Positions 47,992 to 59,830 of a stretch of 64,000 bases of DNA are shown in pieces. The translations under genes were made by a program, and so were the position numbers. The DNA is from Pezizomycotina sp. ARF18. Its lineage: Eukaryota > Ascomycota. The stretch is taken from NCBI GenBank assembly GCA_002224055.1, contig AZLU01000034.1, positions 100,305 through 164,304 on the forward strand, given 5' to 3'. A model generated the notes under the pieces. The model saw nothing but the letters and a program-made list of their open reading frames with translations. It made no database searches and was not told the DNA's origin. How positions within the stretch are numbered: the stretch's first letter is position 1; each line of letters begins with the position of its first letter.

Positions 47992-48458
47992 AAACTGAAG
48001 CCCCCATCCAGTCTGAAAATCAATGTAGCAGAAAAAATGTGCCGTTATCTGTCGTTGAGTTGCAAGACATCCTTTGTGGATTGGCGCTTCGTTGGCACGG
48101 ATATCTCCGCTAAGGAAACCTCCTTTGATCTAATCTCCAGGTAATATAAGAGCCGTGTAGCTCATGGGGCTCAGTGCACTTAATCGGACGTTTCTTACAT
48201 AAGTTATGCATCTAGAGCCGCCTCTAAGTGGTTGTCTATGAGAAGTACAAGAGGCCGGCAAGGTAAATGGGACCTATGAAATGTGGGAATGGGGAGCGTA
48301 TGATTCTGCGCTGGGTTTCCTTGGCCTGACTTCTTACCTTCGGTCGCCGGCAGGGTGTTCGACGAAAAGATGACCCTAGCGAAAAACAATCTCTGGTTCA
48401 CGCACGTCATGCGGACGATGGGCCAGCGGTCCACTTCTAAGCGCTCAGACGAGACGCT

Positions 48459-49102
48459 TTGCTGGCTTCGGCTCTGGCCTTCGATGTAAAGCCGCTGTTG
48501 AAGATTCGGTCAGGTACTGACGAGGAGATCGGAGACCGCCGGCTGGAAGTATTCTTAAAGGAACTTCGGGGGATCTCGCCGGGAATAGTTTTTCGTCATA
48601 ATCCCCGCTTAAGCACCGAGGTCGTTCATGGGTGGCCGAGCGGGTGACTTCGTCAAAGAGATGAACACTACCGCGTTTTGCGGCAACCAGCTCAGCGTGA
48701 CCTTCCCTGGAATACTTCTCGCGCCCTTGAAACAGGATAATCTCGCGTTTGGGAAGGATGTCGTCATCCATATCCAGATCGAGATAAGTTTTATAAATTT
48801 GACTTTCACGACTTGAAGACGGTGGGCAACCGCCGCAAGGGTCATTGGGCTCCTATCTTAGAGTTATTCTAGAAGGTCTCCGTGAAGGTATGTCAAGCGC
48901 TGTAGTCGGGATTGCCGAGAACGGCGATGCCGGGCAGATCGTCAAGATTGAGGAGCGGCCTGCCCAATATCCAGACACGATCCGACTCCTGTGCGTGGCT
49001 GGGTGTAGTCTTCGAGAAATCAAAGATCTCCGAAACCATTACCACATTAAATACGTGCCCGGAACCATGCTGAAGGTGAAGCAAAACTGGGTTATCCGGT
49101 AA
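48459..49102 (+). CDS. Possible hypothetical protein in shifted frames
   Basis: Three consecutive plus-strand blocks look coding: GTDEEIGDRRLEVFLKELRG (from 48459), then FVKEMNTTAFCGNQLSVTFP then KQDNLAFGKDVVIHIQIEIS (to about 48816), then SYLRVILEGLREGMSSAVVG up to the stop at 49102. They need frame changes near 48640 and 48820. No family is recognisable, and overlapping minus-strand frames are of similar length, so the strand is uncertain. Confidence 0.28.
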
Positions 49103-49573
49103 TCAAGTAAGAGAAGAATGATTACATAATAATAGCAGAGGTTGAATCCTATAAGAAAGGAAAGAGGCCCTGTTATAAACACCATCACAATGATGAAAAC
49201 ATACTAGGAGTTCCTTCACTACCTTTGCTCCTCTGCCAGACGGGTATCAATGACAATATAAACATAACCTTTGGATTTGGATTAATTTATAGTGTAAAGG
49301 CGAAATGAAAGCTGTGCAAAAGTTCGATAACATCGCTACATAGTTTATACAATGAACATCTCCATACTTAGTATCAAGCGGGCAGGCTCGATTATGGCTA
49401 AAGAATCCTGCGCGCCCAAATTTAATGCGATAACCCTCCGGTGTTTCCACACCTATTACCCCTACAGCGGATATTAGCACACACACTCCTCATGATCAAT
49501 CTTTTGGTAGTATAAATCCGAATCGCTTCATGAATTCAAAAAGAACTTTTATAGCTCACCTTGTGATGATTTA
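49103..49573. other. Intergenic, nothing seen
   Basis: AT-rich spacer downstream of the F-box gene at 49574, without supported features. Confidence 0.4.
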
Positions 49574-50440
49574 TCAGCGCTGCTTCCAGTATCCTTGGGC
49601 ACTTCTTAAGCAGCGGATAAGCTCCGCCATCAGTATCGGATAAAACGTTTCCGTCAGGCTTTCCTTAATGTAATACAGGTCCAGCGAGGCGATGCTGCTA
49701 AGAGCACGAAGACACTCTTCTCGGAGATAGCGCCTGTCGAACTCGAACGAAAGCGTAACATGGAGATCGATATTCCGCTCTTCGCAGAGACCGGAAATGA
49801 CCTCCAGAACGTTCACCAGCGCTAAGCGACGCGACCCTGGCCCGATGGTGACATGAACCGTCTGTAAATTCCCAGCGCAGTCGAATATATCCGGCATGCA
49901 CTCCGCAAACGCCAGCAGATCGTCCGCTTCGTCAACAGGCAATCCTTTGGGCGCGTCGGTGGTGATTTTATGCTCAGCTCTCGCGCCATGGTAGTAAGTC
50001 CAATAAACCTCCATGAGAGCCCGCACGATAGGTCCTAGAAGCGGGTTCGACGCGCACTCCCGATCCTCGTCGCTAAGCCTCGAGTCCGCCGCGGGGCTAT
50101 CTTGGAACTGGCATCCGCTGTGCTTCGTCGTCATCAGCGCAGAAGGCGGTAAGTTGTAAGCCTCGAGTGGTCCGGTATATAGATACCAGCCATGTTTCGC
50201 ACAGTAATAGTAATCCTTGGCACCTTGAAGGCTATATTTAGATTCGTCTCGAAGAGCAGTGGCGACGCGATTTCTGCAAAGGCCCTTGATACGAGGCGGA
50301 GTGCTTTTAAATCTTTGCTGGTCAAACACTATAACATTGTCTGGAATTAGCAAACTTCCGTGAGACTACCGATTCGATTCCAATACGCTTCTATACAACT
50401 TACTTCCTCAAAAATATCCAGCAGGAGTTCTATCGGCAGC
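49574..50440 (-). CDS. F-box protein
   Basis: The F-box is split by an intron: LPIELLLDIFEE (about 50440-50405), a GTAAGT donor, an acceptor TTATAG near 50330, then LTSKDLKALRLVSRAFAEIA then SPLLFE. The frame changes near 50225 and continues YYYCAKHGWYLYTGPLEAYN; further on CAGNLQTVHVTIGPGSR and IDLHVTLSFEF are spaced like the LRR-type C-terminal half of fungal F-box proteins, ending at 49574 (QGYWKQR). The start codon is uncertain because the frame upstream of LPIE closes without a Met. It probably acts as a substrate adaptor of an SCF ubiquitin ligase; the target is unknown. Confidence 0.6.
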
Positions 50441-52272
50441 GCTCGAGCAGGAGAGGAATCTCTTGCTTCTGCTCAGTGACCTCTGCGAAAAACGTTAACT
50501 GCTTGGATAGATGGGGGTCGATAGGGACTCCATATTGATGTGAAGCTGTGCGATGAGCAATGACAACTGAAGATAAGGAAGGTCTTCTTGAATTTAAATC
50601 TGGAAGATGCTCTTTGAGCATTAGTTGAAGCACGCGAGGGGCGAGGGTGTGAGGATATAGCCCATATATATCCCGGGCTATTAACTCCGGAGGACTTCAA
50701 ATTCAGGGTTCTATAAATAATGATTGTTTTTCGTTTCACTCCGCAACTTGCCCTACGAAGGAGATTAGGATTTGCGCTCCGTAGGGATGTCGCACATGCA
50801 TGGCGCCAGAACCAATCCTTGTCTTGACTTAGCCGAGTCGACTTGAAAACGGAGGATCCATTTATAGTAATATACGTGGATTCTAAGGTCCGACCCTCTG
50901 TTATCCGGCTAGCGGTTTTCATAAAAGATAAATAATGTTTTAGAAAGCAAAATTAAAGTATCGCGGATGTTTTCACAGGGTTGCTATAATTAAAGAGTAT
51001 GTCGATTAGTATTATCTCAAAAAAGGTTTCAAGGAATCTCAGTCTAGAAATCACCAATTTTTGCTGTCTTACCGAGTTGATGACATCTCCGAGTTTCATG
51101 TACCTGTTTTGCGAATTCACAATAGCTATTGTCTCATTGAGAAACTAGAATATAGAGCAATCTTGAAAATTGCAACTCGGCAGATCTTGCTACATGCTAT
51201 CTGCTAGCGTTTGTCTCCAGAAAAGTTCATATATAATTACCGATCACGATACATCTCGTTTGGGCGGCAGACTACTTAGGCAAGATTCCACCTAAGTAAT
51301 ATCAGAATTGAACAGTTGCTACCTTCGGCTATTGATACTTGGTAGCTGGGTTGATATATCAACAGCAGTCGGACCAAGACGGCCCACACCACTTATTTTG
51401 TGAATATCGTTCCGGATACATTCACCCGAACCAAATAAAGGGCAAATAGCAACCGGCCATAGGCAGATCCATCTGTTTGGGCGAGTGTACGGGCCGCTTG
51501 ATCGAGCTACGTCATATCTAGACCATTTAATTAAATCGATAGTATACACATGTGACTTTTATAAAGTAAAAACTCAGCCTAGGGGTGGAATATCATCTTT
51601 GCTTTGATCCAATGTGATGTCGCCGAAAGCTAACGCTGGGATTTCTATTCCATATCTCTGCAATGAGTATCGTCCAAGTTCCACCGAAAAAATCTCGGCC
51701 GCTTCCGAGACGTCGGTAATTTTAGCGGGACGCAGGTGTCACGCCATCCGGAAAATCCATCAATTCCTCACACCACGATATGCGTTGCGGATTATCCCGG
51801 TGAGTAAAGGAGCCAATCGTGAAGCGGTTTGACCACTTGCATACACAAGTTAGGTTTGCTATTGAGACCGAAGTATCATGAGATTCCTGGAACAATTTTA
51901 AACGTGACGGCCTTCAGGAAGACAACTTTAAAGGTCACGGGTCGGCGTGGACCCTGGGATCCTCTACCCCACCATGACATCGACCATTAATTCCGGTACT
52001 ACGAATAACCAGTTTTACGGTCCGAGATTACGTGTCTTATCCCATTGGTATGCTCACGATTACTGCCAGAGTATAAAATGATAATTCATGGCCTTCATGA
52101 CATACTCTTCATTACAATCTTCCAAATTAACGTCGATTTCACAGATACGAGGACCTAGACCTACCATCACCAGTTCAAATATCTACTTCACGATAAACCT
52201 CATACTTCAAATTTTCAACATTCTCGAAAATATCAAGAAACATATCTATCCAAGAAAAACAACTTAAACACA
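50441..52272. other. Intergenic, no gene recognised
   Basis: AT-rich, about 1.8 kb, between the divergent F-box genes. Short overlapping frames (for example 50473-50922 and 51319-51549 on the minus strand) show no motifs. Confidence 0.4.
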
Positions 52273-52797
52273 ATGGGACGATTAATAGCCAAACTATCCC
52301 GATGCCAACACCGGCGACGCGACTCCAGACGTTCATGATCTCCGTTTCACAGACTCCGACGACGTCTTATACCCAATTCCATTTCCCAACGGCGCGGCAG
52401 CACCCCACTCTCCGTACCTACCACACGAGCTCATCAGCTTAATAGTCCAACAATGCCAATCTCATCATACTTCCGCTTAACGCAAGTAAACACAGTCTTC
52501 CGGGAAATCGTGTATCGCAACCTCCCCGATCCAGAGCAAGTACCGCGGAAGCTAGCTATCCATCTCCTTAACAACCAAGAAAGCGCCGAAGTTCCAGCGC
52601 CGAAGTTCGGGATGGAGGAGTACAGAAAATCACTGCGGTATAAGATGGAGGTACTGCGGCGAGCGGATATATGGCGACGCGTGAAGGAGCGCACGAGCGG
52701 GAACGAAGATATAGATATGCTGAGGTGCGACATGGAGTACCATCGCAGGATGGGGAGGAGCGTGGACGCGATGGCTGGTGGTTGCACTCTGCAGTAA
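52273..52797 (+). CDS. Short F-box-like protein, microfamily copy 1
   Basis: Start at 52273 (MGRLIAKLSRCQH). After a one-base shift the sequence runs to LPHELISLIVQQCQS, and after a second shift (about 52465) SSYFRLTQVNTVFREIVYRN, LPDPEQVPRKLAIHLLNNQE and a basic, helical tail ending at 52797. The F-box is in LPHELISLIVQQ to VYRNL. The LTQVNTVFRE block and the (P)RKLAIHLLNN block recur in four further places in this window (59.8-64 kb), which defines a small family of about 180 residues with no other domain. The function is unknown; Skp1 binding is inferred from the F-box. Confidence 0.58.
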
Positions 52798-53768
52798 CAT
52801 ACATATGCACCGGAACATTGGTGGATAGCAGCTAGGGTTATTAGCATCTATATTCAATGTATATTTTATGAGCTTATAAACTCAAAATCTTGTGTACCAT
52901 ATATCCAAATGAATCCCGACATCACCCTACGCTCTGAGAAATGTAAGATAAAGTCTCAGCCGCGGGTTTTATACTAATTTGAAACTATTCCAGAACAGTA
53001 CCGGGTGTGAGCGATAAACACTACTCCCTGTCGGGGCTTTCTAAACCTCCTCGAGCAAGCCGTGACGGGCTAGCTGGAAGTAGCGGCTTCAAGCTCACGG
53101 CTGTCGCGAAATTACAACTCGCGTCCTTCCTATTGTGACGTTAAGGGCCATTTCACTCTCATCCCGACTAACACGGCTTTCTACCAAGTTGTCTTTCAGC
53201 ATTCTGCCGAAGCAAGCCGTCAAATTTGTACATCTCTTCCAAGGATTCTCCGCCTGTAGTATTAAGAGCAATGGCAATTTGGCAATTGTCTATTACACCG
53301 ATGAGTCACTATGTGGCATTAAGTATAAATTGAAAGGGATCAAGTACATTCAACATCATACAGCTGAATTCTGAGGTTAAAGAAATAGTAATACTAATAA
53401 TACCAATAATAATAATGGAGTGGGTTTCCCCCCTGTATATGGTTGTCCTCAGTACTCTTAATCATGGATAGAATAAAAATCAAGAATGAAGTTGGAAGAG
53501 ACAAGAAGCCTAATAGGCATTAAACGAAGCTAGAAAACCATTTGGCTAGTAAAATAGCTAAATATCGAGCGACATGACAAGAATGGGGTAAAGTAACCTC
53601 TTCTCCAAACTATAATGAGCATTCGGAAGGTGTTGGGGAAATAAAACTACTACTATAAGTAGCAAATGCGTCTCCCATATTGACAAAGCACCGCCAGCCC
53701 CCAAAGCGTGCCAGGGAAATGAAACAATCTCCACGCTTTCCCTGCCTCCATTTTCGATCGTTAAGCAA
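52798..53768. other. Intergenic between convergent genes
   Basis: No coding sequence is supported. AT-rich with short ATA/AAT repeats around 53380-53415. Confidence 0.4.
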
Positions 53769-55589
53769 TCAGCTTAGAGGAATCGTGATTGTGGGGGTCA
53801 AAGGATCATCGTTTTCCCCATCGCCCTCGTCCCAAAGCGTGTCATCAAGGATGTCCTGACTGAAAGAATATCCTTGTCGTCATCACCTGAATGCTCTAAG
53901 TCTAATTCCGAAGCGTGGTCAAAGTAGGGCCAATCAGCATTGATGTCCGCAGCCAGGGCTTCCGTTCGAGCTAGAATTTCATCCTGCAAGATGAGATTGG
54001 CCAAGGCGTCAATTCCGCTGGCCGGTCGGTCAAAATTTGGTAAATCGCCATTGTAATGTGCGCTTGGGCATGAGAAACTATTTCTGTCAAAGTCCCCGCA
54101 AGGACATGCGCGAAATTTCCCCCTCATAGGTTTGCTAAACGTTTCTTCAGGTAACCGAGGTAGCTTGATGTTTGGAAAGCGCGGTGAAGTGACCGAAAGT
54201 ACCAAGAGACCTTCAGTTGAATTGAAATCCCTTCCAACAACGGAGTACGAGGTAACTTGGGTAGCCATTGGATTTCTTAAATCAGTTATATTTCCGTTCG
54301 GAAGCCCTGAAGATCCTGGCGTTGGTCGGTTATAATTGAATACCAGTTAGGGTTCCATCTTTCTCCTGTTTAAATTCTAGCATGGCTGCAAAGTCGGTGT
54401 CCTGCTGATGAAACTCCGAGCCACAAACCCTGCTACTACCGCCGGGGATTGACACGCCGCGGTGCTTGGCGTATAAATGGATATCCCAAGCTTCCGAGGC
54501 TTGTTGAGAAGGTCGTTCGTGGATGCTGAACCAGCCGCGACCGTATACGAAGTAACTTCATAAGGATCTTTGGTGACAGGTATCAGTGCCGGGTCCATAA
54601 TTGTACCATTCCTTATCCATGTACTATCACAGGAATGGACGGAATATGGTTCCTGCAAAAGTCTTGCAAACATACCTGTAATTTGGTTACGCCAACGGCT
54701 TCCCGTATCTCAAATAACGTTGGTAGCTCTACCTGCCACGGCAACAACTCTGACCTTGATGATTGCGTGGGAATTAGGCCCTTTATGAGCGCATCGAGTT
54801 CTGTCTGAACTGGATCTTGAGTCTCGGACGGAATGGCTGTTTGCCAAACAAAAATATCAGGATTTTCCGTCTCCTGAAGCTGGAAAGCGTTGAAAGATAC
54901 TTTTCGAGACTTGGGCAGCGTCTGTGATGAGGAAATCGCCGTAATCTCTTCTTTTGGGCTGTGGCTGTTCAAGTTCTCTGATACCAAAGATATCCTAGCG
55001 CTGAAATACCAGTGTGACGAGGAAACTGCCGCGAAGGTGCGTGTGAACGATCTTATTCGACACGAAAAAAAAAAGAATTTATAACGGAGGCCTACCCTCT
55101 TCGGCACCTTTAAACATGTTCTTGAGAACTTTAGAAAGCCGTATCCAGATATTTTTTTCCCGTGTAGTCTGGCCGCGACACGAGTTTTACCAGCTAAGAG
55201 GCGGTCGAGCACCTCGTTCTTGATATATTCCATGTTCTCATTAGATAGCGTTAGGTACTTCCACCTTCCCCAGCCTTTCAAACGATGCTGATACTGGGAA
55301 AGACTAAGCAGTCCGTTTCAGTCTTTAGTAGTTCTGTCTTTGTATACGGAGCAATGTTGAAGTTGATATATCTTGTTAAATTAGCTGTTTGCTTACCTCG
55401 CATGAAACCTTCCCGTTCAGCCATAAGTCTAGCCACTTCCTTAATATTATACGTATCGTACAGATCTTCGATCTTCTTCTTGTACGATCGCCATTCTTCA
55501 TCGCTGTGCTTGTGCTCCTGCGATGTATCCTTCCGTTGTTTCCAGTTGAACGAGGGTGTTACCTCATTTGCATTCACGTGTCTTTCCAA
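53769..55589 (-). CDS. Clr5-domain protein D
   Basis: Start at 55589 (MERHVNANEVTPSFNWKQRK). The Clr5 domain reads HSDEEWRSYKKKIEDLYDTY and VARLMAEREGFMRG; intron 1 follows. Exon 2 reads QYQHRLKGWGRWKYLTL and RVAARLHGKK; at a run of seven A's the frame changes and IWIRLSKVLKNMFKGAEE continues the conserved block up to intron 2 (donor about 55093). The third exon has no coiled coil like B but holds two related segments, EVTSYTVAAGSASTNDLL and QVTSYSVVGRDFNSTEGLL (about 54575 and 54265), which look like an internal duplication. The C terminus carries LSV then QDILDDTLW; one base is missing inside the motif (about 53860), so the uninterrupted frame misses it. The stop in the restored phase is 53769. 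Frame changes also occur near 54660 and 54340. Confidence 0.65.
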
Positions 55590-56342
55590 ACCAGAGCCTT
55601 ATCCTTTGGCATCGTGCTGGTGAAAAGGTACGAGATGGGCTATCAGAGTAAAGTTTGAAAAGAATATAATTTACTACGAGGTAGAAGATTGTGGAAAATG
55701 TAATAGCGCTTTGGTGCTGAGGGCAATGAGGAAACCCAAGGAGATTATAACGCGCGCGAAAGGGTGAGCGAGGCTGGCCCGAGGGAGAGGAGACCAATCT
55801 TTCGCTAAAATATTAAATCACAATGCCCTATTAGGAAATATTAGCGAAATACGCCAACAACACCAATAGGATCGAATAGAGGTTTAATTTAGAATCAACT
55901 TTAACAAGATGCATTATAGAGTTCCAATTCTGACCTGATTATATTGCTCGCTGAGATATTCTATATCAAACCGAGAGCATACTGGGCATGAGTTAACGTG
56001 GCGTAAAAAATAAAAATAAAAAACAAAAAGAATCGTGCTAGCAAGTTTAACCTTTTCCCACAAAAGGTTCGTGAACGAGCGAATTTCACCAGTAGAATGA
56101 GTCCTTATGTTGACCTAAGCAATTACAAATTAAAGAGGAGAAAAATTACTAGAATGAGGAGAAGACGCGACGAAATGTATAGGAATAGTTTAATCCTGTT
56201 ACAATGATTTCTCACAGAAATACAGAGAAGAGTGCCAATAACTCCTAGTATATAGCCCACGTCACATCACGGGTATTGCAAATGCTCAGCAAGCTATCCG
56301 TGCTTCCAAATATCGTACTTTCCGAGCTGACAAAACACTTAC
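55590..56342. other. Intergenic, no gene recognised
   Basis: Upstream of Clr5-D. This is where exon 2 of fragment E should be, but no QYxxRLKxW-like sequence is present. Confidence 0.4.
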
Positions 56343-56530
56343 CTAGCACTAAATTCTCGCACGTCACTCATGATTCTAGCGACCTCCTTGGGATCATGTT
56401 TGTCATACAGCTCCTCTACTTTTTTCTTGCGTGACAGCCATTTTTCATCGCTCTATTTGTTCCAAGGAGTTTCCTTCCGGCGTTTCCAGTTGAATGACGG
56501 TGGCACCTCATTCGCCTTTATGGCTGATTG
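56343..56530 (-). pseudogene. Clr5-domain gene fragment E
   Basis: A relic of the first exon of a Clr5 gene closely related to copy D: KANEVPPSFNWKRRKETPWN, then an in-frame TAG, then SDEKWLSRKKKVEELYDKHD and VARIMSDVREFSA. It ends at a GTAAGT donor at the same position as intron 1 in the other copies. No second exon follows downstream, so the gene is truncated and also carries a stop codon. Unlike the other interruptions in this window, this one is a base substitution rather than an indel and is convincingly a pseudogene. Confidence 0.75.
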
Positions 56531-56560
56531 CCAAACTATTTTTCTCGCTTTCGCATCGGT

Positions 56561-57196
56561 GCAATGGGATTCCCCAGGAGTGACCCAGCTGTGAAGCAAT
56601 AGACAAGAGAAGACAATTTAGAAGACGATGACGCTGTTTCTTGCAGTGCCAGTCGTCAAGAAGAAGACACGAGCAGAACGAACGAGGAGCATCACTGGGG
56701 CTAACCAGTTATATAAACGGAGAAGAAAGCAAAAAAAGGCGCCGGCTAATCGGAGATTGCGGCTATTGGCTATGATATCAAAACGCAATGCCCCTATTAG
56801 GAAATATTCGCAATTATCCTTGCTGTGACCATACGGGTCCGATCGAACCATACGGGTCTGATCGATGATATCAAAGCCTTGTCGCGTATGCAGGTAAGAG
56901 TCTACGACTAAAATGAGGTATAGCCCTGTTAAGCTTACGCTTGACCCACGTCATCTAAGTTCGTACCTCGAGTAACTACGTAATAGATTTCATCGATATC
57001 TTGATCAATAGAGAACATCGACACCAGCTCGTTCCAGCAGCAGGCAACTTATAGGGATCCAGATAGTTCAAATACTATCAAAGAAGGTGAACGAATGTTA
57101 CTAGGACAAGGTACTAGGAAATGCTGCTTAAACTCCGTATATAGAAACCTTTCTATCTCGCTCTTTTCATTTACTACCATACATGCTTTTATACAG
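56561..57196. other. Intergenic, no gene recognised
   Basis: Between fragment E and the MFS gene. Frames at 56618-56851 on the two strands mirror each other and have no motif. Confidence 0.4.
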
Positions 57197-58642
57197 TCAT
57201 TCTGAACTCCGGATGCAAGAACCCAACCTCCTGACTTCCTCCTCGCTCTTTCCCTCCAACCTATAATCCCTCTCCCATTATCCCTCTTCCTGTTCTCCCT
57301 CGCGTTATACCACCACGCTAGGCCCGCAAAGAGCATACTCCCTGCCACTAATCCTAGGTTAATACTGTGACCCGCTTATATCCATTCGCCGCGTCCTTCT
57401 TAAGGTACACCCACGTCGCGATAAAACCGGCGCTATTGCCGATCATAAGCTGCGTCGCCGCGGAGGACGCCTTCACGTAATGCGGTGACATATTGTTATT
57501 CAACCACGCTAGCACTCCCGGAACAACGGGTAAGTTCCCATCGCCATCAGGAAAACAGCGGCGTACTTGACCAGAGCGAAACATTCGAGATACTCAGCGC
57601 GTATCCCGTAATCGCCATGGGTAAGACGAGCAGAATGGATGCTCCGCGCGCTTATACTTATCAGAGTAGTACGATACGACAACGGTGAGTATCGCGCCGG
57701 CGACGTACGGCGGTACGGTAAGCAGCTGGACGTGCGTAGTACTCCACTGGTGATTCCCGAGTCCCCGACGATCGTCGGAAGGAAGAGGGAGTAGGAGTAG
57801 ATGGGCGATAAGACGCAGATGTATGTGAGCGATATCAGCCACGTATTCACGTTGAATATTCCGCGGCGGACGAGTTTCCAGTCGAAGGAATCGTCGACGG
57901 AGACGTTGTGGTCTGTATTGTAACGTGCGACCGCCCGAGCCCTCTGCACCGGCGTGAGGAATTTAACCGTGCCGAGGGAAGAAGGCAGGAGAAAGAAGCA
58001 GCATAATCCGACGACGACGGTGAGGAGTCCTTCGATTATGAAAATCCAGCGCCAGCCGGCGTACCCGCCCACGCCGTCCATCTTCGTGAGTCCCGTAGCG
58101 AGGAGACCGCCGAATGCACCGGACAGCGACGCGGCGGAGTAGAACAGCCCATGCGTAACTGCAACTCGTGCCGTTTATAGAACATACCGAGGAACAGAAC
58201 GATACCGGGAAACATGCCGCCTTCGCATAATCCCAGGAAAAAGCGCGCGGCGAGTAACCCGTGGTAATTGTTACCGTACCCATTAATGTTCCAACGATAC
58301 CCCACGCTACGGTAAGGGAGGGCAGCCAGATACCCGCTTTGACGCGGCGGAGGAGCAGGTTCGACGGAATTTCGCAAGCGATGTACGAGAAGTAGAAGAT
58401 TGTCAGGGCGAGATTAAACTGCGAACCGTGGAGGTGGAGGTCGACGTCGAGTCCCGCGATGACGGCATTGCCGACGTTGGAGCGATCGATGAAGGAGAGG
58501 AGGAGAGTGCTGCGGTGCAGGGGAGGAGGCGCAGATCCAGTTTGCGGAGGATAATGCGGTCTTCGGCTTCATCCTCGGGAGAGGAAGCGAATTTGCCGGC
58601 GGTGGAAGGGCATGTGGAGGGGCAGTTGTCTTCGATGTGCAT
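57197..58642 (-). CDS. MFS transporter, Dal5-like (anion:cation symporter family)
   Basis: Dal5-type carriers import allantoate, vitamins or organic anions with protons. The start at 58642 gives MHIEDNCPSTCPSTAGKFAS, then EDRIILRKLDLRLLP, the standard family opening. Helices follow in shifted frames: FIDRSNVGNAVIAGLD; FSYIACEIPSNLLLRRVK; LLAARFFLGLCEGGMFPGIV with FYKRHEL (the loop motif after TM4); WRWIFIIEGLLTVVVGL; the middle loop LTPVQRARAVARYNTDHN; FNVNTWLISLTYICVLSPIY; AWLNNNMSPHYVKASSAATQ; and the end HSINLGLVAGSMLFAGLAWW then NARENRKRD, with stop at 57197. About twelve helices are expected and nearly all can be located. Frame changes lie near 58560, 58400, 58270, 58150, 57760, 57590 and 57380. 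Confidence 0.75.
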
Positions 58643-59830
58643 TTCGAGTCACGTTTCTCCGCTGTAGAATCGGAGGAGACATCGCGCCAGAAAGTTCAGG
58701 CAAGTTGCAATGATGATAGAGATGCTAGGGTAGAAATTCCGGAAGCGATGATGCAAGAGACAGGCGGGGGATAGTGGCGATACCGATAGCGAACTGATAA
58801 ACGAAACTCCAGGCCAGGGGAGGAACCCGGGGTCTATTTAACTATAATCCATCCTCACCACCTCCCTCTTCTTTCACTGGTGTTTCGGTTCGAGGATAAG
58901 ACTTCGTTCTCTACTGAATATAACCGAGAACCAACCGTGATCGTCAGGTATTCTAGCTGTTGAAGTTCATGATTTCTGATTTCTAAGATTCCCTCAACGT
59001 TGAAGAAGAAAAATCTGGGGTAAAAAATTCCTCGCCCAGACTTTCTCCTCCGCTCCTCCGAATCTGGGTAAATAGTTTGGTAGCACAGATTCGGAACAGG
59101 GTCGAGAATTCGGGGATCGGTGCTCGGTGACCGGAGGACTTGAATTGATTGGCTGGGAACGAACGGAAGCTTCAGAAAGAGGCTTTTCTGGCTCGGAAGA
59201 TACCGAGGAACAGGGACTGCGATAAACTCTGCTGTTAACTTTGAGGACCTCAAAGTTAAGAGTACGAGGCAAGAGTTTCTGGAAGGTTTCCTAATCTGAA
59301 GCAAGTTGTGGCTAAATAAATGTTGAGGATTGTACAGCCAGACGGCTATTCACTATAGAATGATGTTGAGGAAATTTCCAGACCTTAACAACACAGGCAG
59401 GAGATAAACAGGATCCTATTAGAGTACCGAGTATTTATATATATCTTAACCGGCCTACATATTGAGCTGCTAGATGTGTACCGTTAAGTAGAAGAGCAGA
59501 ATGAGAATCGAAGTGCTTCAAATGCACATAAAGAAAATAAGATGAGATGGCATCGAAGGTGATAGAACATGCTAAAGGATATTAAGAATACGTAGGAAGG
59601 GTACTGATGTGTACGTTTGAACCGTATTACATATTCGGAAGATAAGATCAAATGGCATAATAGTGACAAGAAAGGGGGAATGATACAGATTTAAAACGAC
59701 TTCCTCCAAAAGCAACCTCCTAAGACTGTTTATGCCTAGACTGCCAAAGACTACGCATGCCTATTTCAAACCCATATATATATATCTCCATATCGCGCCC
59801 CGAGAAACCTGTTGAAAATCTAATACCGGC
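58643..59830. other. Intergenic, no gene supported
   Basis: Minus-strand frames at 58855-59304 overlap in two phases without motifs and look non-coding. TA-rich stretches occur near 59440 and 59775. Confidence 0.4.

Larger units (their letters stand above)
47084..48458. other. Intergenic with simple and tandem repeats
   Basis: Contains a TA microsatellite (47233-47255), a G12 run (47379-47390) and an exact 27-bp tandem duplication (47938-47991). A small plus-strand frame at 47357-47545 (MAKGKKARGGGATFSG) spans the G12 run and is doubtful. Confidence 0.45.

Noticed and set aside
58855-59304. 149-codon minus-strand frame
   Set aside because: Two phases are open side by side, no motif is present, and the Ser/Arg/Pro-rich composition fits non-coding sequence.
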